DNA from: UBA2031 sp037189985
GTDB lineage: Bacteria; Pseudomonadota; Gammaproteobacteria; Pseudomonadales; Moraxellaceae
Length of the DNA: 64,000 nucleotides
Direction of reading: 5' to 3'
Assembly (NCBI GenBank): GCA_037189985.1
Contig: JBBCJX010000014.1
Location: 196,796-260,795, forward strand
In this document: positions 25,062 through 33,324 of the stretch, piece by piece
Position numbering within the stretch: position 1 is the first letter of the stretch
Layout: every line of letters begins with the position of its first letter
Translations under genes and position numbers: made by a program
The notes under the pieces: generated by a model
Told to the model about the DNA's origin: nothing
Database searches by the model: none
What the model saw: the letters and a program-made list of their open reading frames with translations, nothing else

Positions 25062-25592
25062 TCAACCGAGCAGGCTTCTCAGCATCCACGCCGTCTTTTC
25101 ATGGACCTGCATGCGCTGCGTCAGAAGATCTGCCGTGGGCTCGTCGCTGGCAGCGTCGACCTTGGGAAACAGTCCCCGGATGGTCCGCACGACAGCCTCC
25201 TGCCCTTCCACCAACTGACGAATCATCTCTTCCGCCGCAGGCACGCCCTCCGGCTCGGGAATCACGGTCAGTGCGGCATAGGACTTGTAGGACCCGGGCG
25301 CCTCATGGCCCAGCGAGCGGATACGCTCGGCAATGGCATCGGTGGCCAGCCAGAGTTCGTTGTACTGCGTCTCGAACATGAGGTGCAGGGTGTTGAACAT
25401 GGGGCCGGTCACATTCCAGTGAAAGAAGTGCGTCTTCAGGTAGAGCGTGAAGGTATCCGCAAGCACATGCGAAAGCCCGTCGGCAATTTCCTTGCGCTGG
25501 CGCTCGTTGATACCGATGTTCACCGGGGGAACACCGGACTTGCTGGCGGATTTACTGCCAGACTTGGAAGAAGTGGCGGGTTTCTTGCTCAT
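25062..25592 (-). CDS. dps: Dps family DNA-binding ferritin-like protein
   Basis: 176 residues. After a Lys/Ser-rich N-terminal tail (about 22 residues, a DNA-binding feature of many Dps proteins) comes the four-helix ferritin-like body with the ferroxidase residues in THFFHWNVTGPMFNTLHLMFETQYNELWLATDAIAERI: the His, Asp and Glu that bind iron between subunits. Dps dodecamers oxidise and store iron with hydrogen peroxide and protect DNA. The gene lies 1.4 kb from katG. Confidence 0.95.
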   Translation of the reverse strand: MSKKPATSSKSGSKSASKSGVPPVNIGINERQRKEIADGLSHVLADTFTLYLKTHFFHWNVTGPMFNTLHLMFETQYNELWLATDAIAERIRSLGHEAPGSYKSYAALTVIPEPEGVPAAEEMIRQLVEGQEAVVRTIRGLFPKVDAASDEPTADLLTQRMQVHEKTAWMLRSLLG

Positions 25593-25630
25593 TGTTTCTC
25601 TCCCTGATGTTGAGACGGATTGAAAAGTGT

Positions 25631-26545
25631 TCAGGCGAGGCCGGTATCCAGCCCCATCATGAGGACAAACCCCATCAGCAACCCCAGTGTAGCGGCAGAT
25701 TCATGACCGCTGCGGTGCGATTCGGGTATGACTTCATGACTCACCGCGTAAAGCATGGCACCCGCGGCAAAGGCCAGACCCAAAGGCAACCATGCCGGTG
25801 AGCTGATGACGAGGCCGGTTCCCAGCAGTCCTCCCAACGGCTCCAAGAGGCCGGTAGCCAGTGCAATCAGCGTGGCCTGTCCCCGACGGTAGCCGAGACT
25901 CACTAGCGCGAGGGCAACAACCAGCCCCTCGGGCAGGTTCTGGATGCCGATACCCAAAGCCAGCGGCAGGCCACCGGCCGGGTCTGCACCATAGGCCACG
26001 CCGATGGCGAAACCTTCCGGCAGGTTGTGCAGGGCAATGGCAAACACAAAAAGCCATACCCCGCGCACGCGCCGGGCCAGCAGGGGACTGCCGGCATGCG
26101 TCACCACCGGACCGCTGCTGAAATGGCTATGCGGAATCAGGCGGTCCATGATCATGAGCAGGCTGCCCCCGGCAAGCAGGGAGGCGGCAACCACAAGGAC
26201 GGGAACCGCCCCGCTCCAGAGGGAGCGGGCGGCATCGAGCCCCGGCAACAAGAGGGAAAAAGCGGTAGCGGCGAGCATCACGCCCGCCCCAAATCCAAGC
26301 ATGCCGGCATTGAGACGGGCCGTGACACGCTGCATGAAGAGCACAGGCAAGGCGCCGGCACCGGTCGCCGATGCCGTGCCCAGCGTAGCTAGCAAGGCCT
26401 GTTGCATGCTGTCCGGGATGGCCTGCCCCCCCTGCAATCCCAGCAGAATGAGGCCACCTGCGACAATGCCCGACCCGGCCAAGCGCTGCCAATTGGCAGG
26501 CATGCTGCGAATTTGTCGGCTCAATACGAGAATTGCCGTACTCAT
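25631..26545 (-). CDS. ZIP family metal transporter
   Basis: 304 residues with about eight membrane segments. The paired family motifs are present: ALHNLPEGFAIGVAYG in segment IV and GIGIQNLPEGLVVALAL, then SHEVIPESHRSGHES in the cytoplasmic loop. The ZIP family moves zinc, iron or manganese into the cytoplasm. The His-containing loop DRLIPHSHFSSG is typical. The ATG at 26545 has GGAG 6 nt upstream. It lies 38 nt downstream of the dps start, so the two may form an operon linked to iron handling. Confidence 0.9.
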   Translation of the reverse strand: MSTAILVLSRQIRSMPANWQRLAGSGIVAGGLILLGLQGGQAIPDSMQQALLATLGTASATGAGALPVLFMQRVTARLNAGMLGFGAGVMLAATAFSLLLPGLDAARSLWSGAVPVLVVAASLLAGGSLLMIMDRLIPHSHFSSGPVVTHAGSPLLARRVRGVWLFVFAIALHNLPEGFAIGVAYGADPAGGLPLALGIGIQNLPEGLVVALALVSLGYRRGQATLIALATGLLEPLGGLLGTGLVISSPAWLPLGLAFAAGAMLYAVSHEVIPESHRSGHESAATLGLLMGFVLMMGLDTGLA

Positions 26546-26749
26546 GAAGGGCTCCATGGGTCAGAATACCGGGGTATGTGGTGAGTCTGCCCCGCCCGAT
26601 TACATTGCTGAAATTGATTGAGCAGAAGTCTTCCATAAGACTTTCCTATTGCTCCATTGCCGGAATCTTGCCGGCAGCCAGAACGGCAGAACCGGACACC
26701 CTTGGGGCTATATGCCCTTTCTTTCGAACCCCACCCAAGGAGAGGACCG

Positions 26750-28513
26750 TTGCACGCCCATGCCTTCCTTCAGGACCTTGCCCTCATCATGCTGGTGGCC
26801 GGGGTCATCACCGTCATCTTCCACAAGCTCAAGCAGCCGGTGGTGCTGGGCTATATCGCGGCCGGCATCATCTTGGGGCCGCATACTCCTCCCGCCCTCT
26901 TGATCGGCGACAAGCACACAGTCGAGATGCTGGCGGAAATGGGCATGATCTTCCTGCTCTTCGCACTGGGGCTGGAGTTCAACCTCAAGAAACTGCAGAA
27001 AGTGGGCGCCACCGCCTTCGTGGCGGCCATCACTGAAATCGCCCTCATGCTCTGGGTGGGCTACGAGATCGGCCAGTGGTTCGGCTGGAGCAGCATGGAC
27101 GCGCTGTTCCTCGGCTCCATGCTCGCCATGTCGTCCTCGACCATCATCATCAAGGCCGTCGGCGACCTCGGGATGAAGAAGGAGAAATTCACCCAGTTGA
27201 TGTTCGGCATCCTCATCGTCGAGGACATCCTGGCCATCGCCATCATGGCACTGCTTTCCGGTATCGCGCTCACCGGCAACATGGGTGTGGCCAGCGCCGC
27301 CGGCACCCTTACCAAGCTGGGCATCTTCCTGGTGGTGGCCATGTTGCTTGGCATCCTACTGGTACCGCGTCTGCTTGGCTTCATCGCCAAATTCAAGAGC
27401 CAAGAAACCCTGCTGGTGGCCGTGCTCGGCATCTTCTTCGGTTTCTGCCTGCTGGTGACCAAACTGGGCTACAGCATGGCACTGGGCGCTTTCGTGATCG
27501 GCGCCATCATTGCCGAAGCACGTGAACACCGCGTGATCGAGCGCTTGGTGGAGCCGCTGCGCGACATGTTCAGCGCCGTTTTCTTCGTCGCCATCGGCAT
27601 GCTGGTAGACCCAAAGGTGATGGTGGAATATGCCCTGCCGATCGCGGTCATCACGGCTGCCGTGGTGATCTGCAAGGTCATCAGTTGCGCGGCCGGCACC
27701 TTTGCCACCGGGCATGATGCCCGCACCTCCATGCGTACGGGCATGGGACTAGCGCAGATCGGGGAGTTCTCCTTCATCATCGCCAGCCTTGGCCTCACGC
27801 TGAAGGTCACCAGCGAATTCCTGTATCCGATTGCCGTGGCAGTTTCGGCCGTCACCACCCTGCTCACGCCCTACCTCATCAAGAGCTCTGATGGCGTGGT
27901 CACTGTGCTGGGCCGTGTGATGCCAACCCGCATGAAAGACAGCCTGAACGCCTACACGGAGTGGATGCAGAACATCGAGCCCAGTGCTGACCGGGCCGCC
28001 ATCAATGCCATCATCCGGCGCATCGTTTTCCACGTGATCATGAATTTCTGTGCCGTCGCGGCCATCTTCCTGGCGTCCTCCTGGGCCTGGAAAAACACAG
28101 CGCTCAGCGACTGGTTCGACTGGCTCAGCACAGACTGGCAGGCCTCCGCCTTCTGGGCACTGACCTTGCTCGTGGCCCTGCCCTTCATCGTGGCGGCGTG
28201 GCGCAAGATGGAGGCACTGGGTCTGATCCTGGCCGAGATGAGCGTCAAGCCCGAAGTGGCCGGTAAGTTCACGGCGCCCGTGCGCCGCGTGATTGCCACG
28301 CTGCTCCCGATCACCATGCTCTTCATCATGATGCTGCTGGTCTCGGCACTCAGCAGCAGCATCCTTCCGCCACTGCATCTGCTGCTGGTTGTGGTGATGC
28401 TGGCCGTGCTGCTGGCGTCTGCCCTGTGGGATTTCTTCGTGCGCTTCCACTCGCGCATACAGATCGCCATCAAGGAAACGCTGGACACGCACCCGGACGA
28501 CAAGCCGCACTGA
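26750..28513 (+). CDS. Kef-type cation:proton antiporter (CPA2), no TrkA-N domain
   Basis: 587 residues. The start is a TTG at 26750 with AAGGAG 7 nt upstream; it gives MHAHAFLQDLALIMLVAG, the standard start of this family. The sodium/proton-exchanger core holds about 12 segments (VVLGYIAAGIILGPHTPP, GMIFLLFALGLEFNLKKL, AIGMLVDPKVMVEY, GLAQIGEFSFIIASLGL). In place of the usual C-terminal TrkA-N and TrkA-C domains there is a soluble linker and three further membrane segments (residues ~445-570). Substrate is probably K+ or Na+; the missing nucleotide domain suggests different gating. Confidence 0.88.
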   Translation: MHAHAFLQDLALIMLVAGVITVIFHKLKQPVVLGYIAAGIILGPHTPPALLIGDKHTVEMLAEMGMIFLLFALGLEFNLKKLQKVGATAFVAAITEIALMLWVGYEIGQWFGWSSMDALFLGSMLAMSSSTIIIKAVGDLGMKKEKFTQLMFGILIVEDILAIAIMALLSGIALTGNMGVASAAGTLTKLGIFLVVAMLLGILLVPRLLGFIAKFKSQETLLVAVLGIFFGFCLLVTKLGYSMALGAFVIGAIIAEAREHRVIERLVEPLRDMFSAVFFVAIGMLVDPKVMVEYALPIAVITAAVVICKVISCAAGTFATGHDARTSMRTGMGLAQIGEFSFIIASLGLTLKVTSEFLYPIAVAVSAVTTLLTPYLIKSSDGVVTVLGRVMPTRMKDSLNAYTEWMQNIEPSADRAAINAIIRRIVFHVIMNFCAVAAIFLASSWAWKNTALSDWFDWLSTDWQASAFWALTLLVALPFIVAAWRKMEALGLILAEMSVKPEVAGKFTAPVRRVIATLLPITMLFIMMLLVSALSSSILPPLHLLLVVVMLAVLLASALWDFFVRFHSRIQIAIKETLDTHPDDKPH

Positions 28514-28547
28514 GCACAGCCATCGCCGGCCGAACAGGAGAGACGCC

Positions 28548-29420
28548 ATGTCATCACCCATCCAGGAAATCCTGCATCCCCGCGAGCAGGACATTGACGG
28601 CCTCAGTGTGAAGCGCCTGCTGCCTGCCGCCGCCCGGCGCTCGGTCGGTCCCTTCGTGTTTCTGGATCATATGGGGCCGACCGACTTTGCACCCGGAGCC
28701 GGTATCGACGTGCGTCCGCACCCGCATATCGGCCTCGCCACCGCGACCTATCTTTTCGAAGGCGCCATCCTGCACCGTGACTCGCTGGGAACCGTGCAGG
28801 AAATCCATCCGGGTGACGTGAACTGGATGACGGCTGGCAGCGGCATTGCCCACTCCGAACGTACGCCTCCGGCACTGCGCATCGACGGTGCACGCCTGCA
28901 TGGCCTGCAGTTCTGGGTGGCACTGCCACAGCAATCCGAACAGACAGCACCCTCCTTCCAGCACGTTCCGGGTGCCAGCCTGCCGCGCGTCAACGGGCAG
29001 GGCTATGTATTGACGCTGATTGCAGGACGAGGCTGGGGACTGGAAAGCCCGGTACAAACCCACTCGCCCCTTTTTTATGCCGATGTCCTGTTCAACGCCG
29101 AAGGCTGCTTCCCGATTCCGGCAGAACATGCCGAGCGCGGCATCTATGTGGTGGACGGCAGCATCTCACTGGCAGGCGAGACGCTGACCACCGGCCAGAT
29201 CTACGTGCTTGAAGGCGGCACACCCACGGTAGTCGAAACCTCTCAGGCAGCACGCTTTGTCGTTTTCGGTGGCGCTCCGCTTGATGGCCCGCGCCGCCTC
29301 TGGTGGAACTTCGTAGCCAGCGACGCCGCCCTTATCGAACAGGCCAAGCAGCGCTGGGCTGAAGGTCGCTTCGATCCGGTGCCGGGTGAAACCGAATTCA
29401 TTCCTCTCCCGGCGCACTGA
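28548..29420 (+). CDS. Pirin family protein
   Basis: 290 residues, bicupin. The N-terminal cupin carries the metal-binding His residues in RPHPHIGLATATYLFEG and SGIAHSERT. Pirins are iron-binding proteins; some bacterial members act as quercetinases or as redox sensors. The second cupin (PIPAEHAERGIYVVDGSISLAGETLTTGQIYVLEGG) lacks a full metal site, as usual. It begins 35 nt after the antiporter stop and is probably co-transcribed. AGGAG precedes the ATG. Confidence 0.93.
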   Translation: MSSPIQEILHPREQDIDGLSVKRLLPAAARRSVGPFVFLDHMGPTDFAPGAGIDVRPHPHIGLATATYLFEGAILHRDSLGTVQEIHPGDVNWMTAGSGIAHSERTPPALRIDGARLHGLQFWVALPQQSEQTAPSFQHVPGASLPRVNGQGYVLTLIAGRGWGLESPVQTHSPLFYADVLFNAEGCFPIPAEHAERGIYVVDGSISLAGETLTTGQIYVLEGGTPTVVETSQAARFVVFGGAPLDGPRRLWWNFVASDAALIEQAKQRWAEGRFDPVPGETEFIPLPAH

Positions 29421-29505
29421 GGCATCTACCGGAAATTCGCTAGCCGCCCGTTTCCTTCCGTCCTGAAACTCGCTTGAATACGCGCTTTCCGATTGGCCTA
29501 CCCGC

Positions 29506-30204
29506 ATGATCCTGACCCGTCGCTTCTTCCTGCGCCTAGTCCTCTTGGTGATAGGTATCGCGCTTGCCTACCAGCTCTGGCTGCTGGCACACGTGCTCTG
29601 GTGGCGGGACCACAACCCTTCACGCTCCGCCTTCATGGAAACCCGCCTCGCCATCATGAGGGAAGATGATCCAGAAGCAGAGTTGCACCACAAATGGGTG
29701 CCCTACGAAAAGATATCGCCTCATTTGAAGCGCGCCGTGATGGCAGCAGAGGACTCGAAGTTCCTGCAACACGAAGGCTTCGACTGGGAGGGCATACAGG
29801 CAGCTTGGGAGAAGAACCGCAAGCAAGGAAAAGTGGTAGCAGGCGGCTCCACGATTTCACAGCAGCTTGCCAAGAACCTCTTCCTTTCCGGCAAGCGCAC
29901 TCCCTGGCGCAAGGCAGAAGAAGCCGTCATCACGGTGATGCTGGAAAACACCATGAGCAAACGCCGGATATTCGAGATATATCTCAATGTCATCGAATGG
30001 GGAGACGGCGTGTTCGGCGCAGAAGCCGCCGCACGGCACTACTACGGAACATCAGCCCGGAATCTCGGACCCGCACAGGCCGCACGACTGGCAGCCATGG
30101 TTCCCAATCCCCGCTTCTACGACAAGAACCGCAATGCCCGCGGCCTGCAGCGCAAGACCGCCATCATCCAGCGCCGCATGAATCAGGTATACATACCGCG
30201 CTGA
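29506..30204 (+). CDS. mtgA: Monofunctional biosynthetic peptidoglycan transglycosylase
   Basis: 232 residues. One N-terminal membrane anchor (residues 8-30) is followed by a glycosyltransferase family 51 domain: VPYEKISPHLKRAVMAAEDSKFLQHEGFDW with the catalytic Glu, GGSTISQQLAKNLFLSGKRTPWRKAEEAVITVMLE and IFEIYLNVIEWGDGVFGAEAAARHYYG. It polymerises lipid II into glycan strands at the periplasmic face and has no transpeptidase domain. Confidence 0.96.
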   Translation: MILTRRFFLRLVLLVIGIALAYQLWLLAHVLWWRDHNPSRSAFMETRLAIMREDDPEAELHHKWVPYEKISPHLKRAVMAAEDSKFLQHEGFDWEGIQAAWEKNRKQGKVVAGGSTISQQLAKNLFLSGKRTPWRKAEEAVITVMLENTMSKRRIFEIYLNVIEWGDGVFGAEAAARHYYGTSARNLGPAQAARLAAMVPNPRFYDKNRNARGLQRKTAIIQRRMNQVYIPR

Positions 30205-30231
30205 CAACCAGCATCAGCAAAGGAGCCCGGC

Positions 30232-30468
30232 ATGACTCTGGACAAGGCCACGCGCGAACTCGTGCTTGACCGCATACAGCTTTATTTCAAGCGCGAACTG
30301 GATCAGGAAATAGGCCGCTTCGATGCCGACTTCCTGCTGGATTTCTTCAGCGCACAGATAGGTGCCCTGCACTACAACCAGGCACTTTCCGACATCCAGA
30401 CCCTGCTGCGGCAAGACACGGAAGAAACTCTGTACCGCATAGGAGAAATGGAAAAGCCGCTACCCTGA
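30232..30468 (+). CDS. DUF2164 family protein
   Basis: 78 residues, the family length. Helical throughout: TLDKATRELVLDRIQLYFKRELDQEIGRFDADFLLDFFSAQIGALHYNQALSDIQTLL. Function unknown. It begins 27 nt after mtgA with AAAGGAG before its ATG, so it probably belongs to the mtgA transcript. Convergent with the TetR gene, with no clear terminator between. Confidence 0.9.
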   Translation: MTLDKATRELVLDRIQLYFKRELDQEIGRFDADFLLDFFSAQIGALHYNQALSDIQTLLRQDTEETLYRIGEMEKPLP

Positions 30469-30492
30469 AAGACAGCATTTTTGCCGAATGCT

Positions 30493-31140
30493 TCAGGGCT
30501 TTTCTGCGACACGCTGCTGCCAGACACCGGCAAATATCTTCATGGTGGATGCCATGATGTTTTCCAGTGGCGGCACGAAACCCGCCAGCAGCCAGCGACT
30601 GGCAATGCCGACCGAGGCTCCCACCAGCCCTATGGAGAGGATTTCCTCTTCCTGCTCGTTCAAGACGGCATCTGCCGGCATCTGCTGGTTCAGTACGCGC
30701 AGCAGGCGCGCAAAATTCTCGATGGCCTGGCGATAAAGCCTGTCGACACGAGGACTCACCCCCAATACCTCGACAAACTGCACCCTTGAGCCTGCCGGGC
30801 TCTCGCGCGCCAGTTCGAAAAACGCCTTGAGCCCGGCCTCTATCATACCAGTGGCCTCCCGCGGGGCTGCATTCACGGCCGTGAGGATGCGCTCCTGCTG
30901 CAGCACCATATGCTGCTCATAGACGGCGCAGAGCAGGTCCTCGCTATTCGCAAAGGACTCGTAGAAATAGCGCTCGGTCAGCCCGGCACGGGTGCAGATC
31001 AGCCTCACGGTAGCGCCGTGGTAACCCATCTCGCCAAACACGGCGAGACCGGCCTCCAGCAAACGCTGGCGCCGTTCGGCCCGACGCTCCTCGATGGCCA
31101 CACCCCGGTAGCGGCGACCTGCCGCAGGCACTTCACTCAT
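30493..31140 (-). CDS. TetR family transcriptional regulator
   Basis: 215 residues. The N-terminal helix-turn-helix is clear: RRQRLLEAGLAVFGEMGYHGATVRLICTRAGLTERYFYESFANSEDLLCAVYEQ. The remaining helical domain would bind a ligand and dimerise. It is divergent from the SDR gene with 171 bp between, the usual arrangement when a TetR regulator controls its neighbour. Start chosen at ATG 31140; 31158 and a GTG at 31203 are in frame but none has a ribosome site. Confidence 0.9.
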   Translation of the reverse strand: MSEVPAAGRRYRGVAIEERRAERRQRLLEAGLAVFGEMGYHGATVRLICTRAGLTERYFYESFANSEDLLCAVYEQHMVLQQERILTAVNAAPREATGMIEAGLKAFFELARESPAGSRVQFVEVLGVSPRVDRLYRQAIENFARLLRVLNQQMPADAVLNEQEEEILSIGLVGASVGIASRWLLAGFVPPLENIMASTMKIFAGVWQQRVAEKP

Positions 31141-31183
31141 GACATTCTGGCCCGACATGACGGTTTTTGACGGTGAGCAGACA

Positions 31184-31212
31184 TTGACAGTCCCGGCCCG
31201 CACCCATAATGT
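31184..31212 (+). promoter_or_regulatory. Sigma-70 promoter of the SDR gene with TGAC repeats
   Basis: TTGACA (31184-31189), 17-bp spacer, TAATGT (31207-31212): a near-consensus promoter 100 bp before the SDR start. Two TGACGGT copies lie just upstream (31158-31176) and a CAAC-GCTT-GTTG symmetry just downstream, both plausible TetR operator parts. Confidence 0.65.
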
Positions 31213-31311
31213 GACAACGCTTGTTGCCAGATGCCATCATCATGCCCCAGGCAGGCCGCCCTGGCCAGTATTTCGTTAATCGCTGACTGCCAGCAAACCC
31301 AGGAATCCATC

Positions 31312-32160
31312 ATGAAGACACTCAAAGACAAGGTCGCCGCCATTACCGGTGCCGGCTCCGGTATCGGTCGTGCCACCGCCATCCTCATGGCAAGCCGGGG
31401 ATGCCATCTTGCCCTCTCTGACGTGAACGAGGCCGGCCTTGCCGAAACAGCCGAGAAGGCACGCCTGCATGGCGTCAAGGTCACGACCAAGCGAGTCGAT
31501 GTGGCCAACCGTGTCGAAGTCTACGCCTGGGCAGACGAAGTGGTGAAAGACCATGGCCTCGTGAACATCATCTTCAACAACGCCGGCGTTGCTCTGGGCG
31601 CCACCGTCGAAGCCATGGACTACACGGACTTCGAATGGCTGATGAACATCAACTTCTGGGGCGTGGTCTACGGCACCAAGGCCTTCCTGCCACACATCAA
31701 GACCGCTGGTGAAGGAGCCATCGTCAACGTCTCCAGCGTCTTCGGGCTGATCGCCGTCCCCACGCAATCCGCCTATAACGCCGCCAAGTTTGCCGTGAAG
31801 GGCTTTACCGAGGCACTGCGCGAAGAGCTGGCCATTGAAGGCTCCAATATCGGTGTGACCTGCGTACACCCGGGCGGCATCAAGACCAATATCGCACGCA
31901 ACGCCCGCATCACCGAAACCAAGGGCATGGTGGACGCAAAATCCACGCGTGATTTTGAAAAGGCCTTCATGACCACACCGGAAAAAGCGGCTGAAGCCGT
32001 GGTTGGCGCCATCATGAAGAACAGCCGCCGCCTGCTGATCGGCCCGGATGCCGTGGCCATCGACATCATGCAGCGCCTGCTGCCTACGCAGTACCAACGC
32101 ATCCTGGAAGTCGGCGCCAAGCAGCGCGCAAAGAAAATGGGCGGGGTGGGTGTCGTCTGA
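31312..32160 (+). CDS. Short-chain dehydrogenase/reductase
   Basis: 282 residues, classical SDR. The cofactor motif TGAGSGIG lies at residues 12-19, NNAG near 90, the catalytic Ser in VNVSSVFG and YNAAK (Tyr-155, Lys-159). An Asp ends the second strand (LSDVN), which favours NAD(H). The C-terminus (TTPEKAAEAVVGAIMKNSRRLLIGPDAVAIDIMQRLLP) is like acetoin/alcohol dehydrogenase-type SDRs common in lipid- and hydrocarbon-degrading bacteria. Substrate unknown. Probably controlled by the divergent TetR. Confidence 0.93.
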   Translation: MKTLKDKVAAITGAGSGIGRATAILMASRGCHLALSDVNEAGLAETAEKARLHGVKVTTKRVDVANRVEVYAWADEVVKDHGLVNIIFNNAGVALGATVEAMDYTDFEWLMNINFWGVVYGTKAFLPHIKTAGEGAIVNVSSVFGLIAVPTQSAYNAAKFAVKGFTEALREELAIEGSNIGVTCVHPGGIKTNIARNARITETKGMVDAKSTRDFEKAFMTTPEKAAEAVVGAIMKNSRRLLIGPDAVAIDIMQRLLPTQYQRILEVGAKQRAKKMGGVGVV

Positions 32161-32184
32161 GTCGCTGTATCCGAACGAGCTCCC

Positions 32185-32224
32185 ATAAATGAAAAGCCCG
32201 GCTTATGCCGGGCTTTTCATTTAT
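32185..32224. terminator. Bidirectional intrinsic terminator
   Basis: ATAAATGAAAAGCCCGGC-TTAT-GCCGGGCTTTTCATTTAT, an 18-bp inverted repeat between convergent genes. Confidence 0.93.
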
Positions 32225-32236
32225 GAAACCACATCA

Positions 32237-32746
32237 TCACTGACGCCAGTAATCCACCCACTCCATGGACCACTTTCCTGCACGGGAAAACATATGTGCT
32301 GGCAATGTCACAGTCATGCCCGAGGGATAACGGCGCACCTGCCCTACCGGCCATTCCTCACCCCAGCTGCACACCGTCAGATCCTGTGCTCCGCCACTGC
32401 ACACCAGATGCTGCCGGCCATCCCCCAGAACAAACTGCTCCAGGCTTTGCATGCCGGGAAACTCAATTGTCAGCCCCTCTGGCAATGACGCCGGCAACCG
32501 CAAACGAGCGCGGCCGATACCCTTGGGACTCTTGACCACCAGCACGGGGCTTGAGGCATCGGCCAGCAAGGCAAGCCGTGTCCCCGACGGCGCAGAGGAC
32601 AGTATTTGCACTCCATCCACTTCACGCGTCATGCCAGGCGCGACACAGCCTGAAAGCATGTACGTCAGTACCAATGCCATGGGATAGCTGACAATCCTTG
32701 TCGTTTTGCGACCACTCCCTGGAGCCCGATGCGTTCCAGTATTCAT
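32237..32746 (-). CDS. Hypothetical lipoprotein
   Basis: 169 residues, unrecognised. A hydrophobic stretch ends in YMLSGC, a lipobox with Cys near residue 34; the N-terminal 15 residues are basic, so the true start may be the ATG at 32680. The mature part is beta-rich with two Cys (HLVCSGGAQDLTVCSWGEEW) that may pair. Divergent from pilA and convergent with the SDR gene. Confidence 0.6.
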   Translation of the reverse strand: MNTGTHRAPGSGRKTTRIVSYPMALVLTYMLSGCVAPGMTREVDGVQILSSAPSGTRLALLADASSPVLVVKSPKGIGRARLRLPASLPEGLTIEFPGMQSLEQFVLGDGRQHLVCSGGAQDLTVCSWGEEWPVGQVRRYPSGMTVTLPAHMFSRAGKWSMEWVDYWRQ

Positions 32747-32787
32747 GAGATGTTTATATTTACCTGATTTTCATGGACTTTTTGAGC

Positions 32788-32803
32788 TGGCCTGATTCAT
32801 GCT
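32788..32803 (+). promoter_or_regulatory. Sigma-54 (-24/-12) promoter of pilA
   Basis: TGGCCTGATTCATGCT: GG at 32789-32790 and GC at 32801-32802 with exactly 10 bp between, matching TGGCACG-N4-TTGCW at most conserved positions. Type IV pilin genes in Gammaproteobacteria are usually driven by RpoN and PilR. A TATAAT-like word at 32820-32825 is an alternative sigma-70 -10 box. Confidence 0.65.
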
Positions 32804-32847
32804 TGGGGGCGCTTAATTCCTATAATAATTTCAGGGAGTGGCACCCA

Positions 32848-33273
32848 GTGAACAGCTCAAGCCAAGGCTTCACGCTGATCGAACTGATGATCGTCGTGGC
32901 CATCATAGGGATTCTGGCTGCTGTCGCCATTCCCGCCTATCAGGATTACAGCGTGCGGTCCAAAGTTTCCGAAGGCCTGAGCCTTGCTGCGGGCGCAAAA
33001 AGCCGAGTCGAAGAAACCCGGATAGCCCTCGGCAACTTCCCGAGCACGCATGCCAGTTACGGGCTTGCCACTCCTACCAGCATAGCTGGCAACAATGTCC
33101 TCTCCGTAGAGGTCCAGCCTGCGGGCATCATTGTGGTGAGCTTCACTGCCGACAATGCACTGATAGGAGCAACCCTCAACCTTACACCCAGCCTGACTGG
33201 CGGCTCGTTACGCTGGAGCTGCACGGGAGGTTCCCTGATCAACCAGTATCGTCCCGCCACCTGCCGTTATTAA
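32848..33273 (+). CDS. pilA: Type IV major pilin, PilA-like
   Basis: 141 residues. The start is a GTG at 32848 with AGGGAG 9 nt upstream, giving a 7-residue leader ending in Gly. The prepilin site is G-FTLIE, with Phe+1 and Glu+5, followed by the hydrophobic N-terminal helix (LMIVVAIIGILAAVAIPAYQDY). The C-terminal Cys pair (WSCTGG...PATC) forms the D-loop. The SVRSKVSEGLSLA segment is typical of PilA of Pseudomonas and relatives. PilD, PilB and PilC genes are not in the window. Probably under sigma-54 control. Confidence 0.93.
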   Translation: MNSSSQGFTLIELMIVVAIIGILAAVAIPAYQDYSVRSKVSEGLSLAAGAKSRVEETRIALGNFPSTHASYGLATPTSIAGNNVLSVEVQPAGIIVVSFTADNALIGATLNLTPSLTGGSLRWSCTGGSLINQYRPATCRY

Positions 33274-33279
33274 GCAACA

Positions 33280-33324
33280 GCCGGAAAATGAAAAGGCCCT
33301 TTACGGGCCTTTTCATTTTCCGGC
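33280..33324. terminator. Bidirectional intrinsic terminator
   Basis: GCCGGAAAATGAAAAGGCCC-TTTAC-GGGCCTTTTCATTTTCCGGC, 20 perfect base pairs. It serves pilA and the convergent MlaD-like gene, whose last codons lie inside it. Confidence 0.93.
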
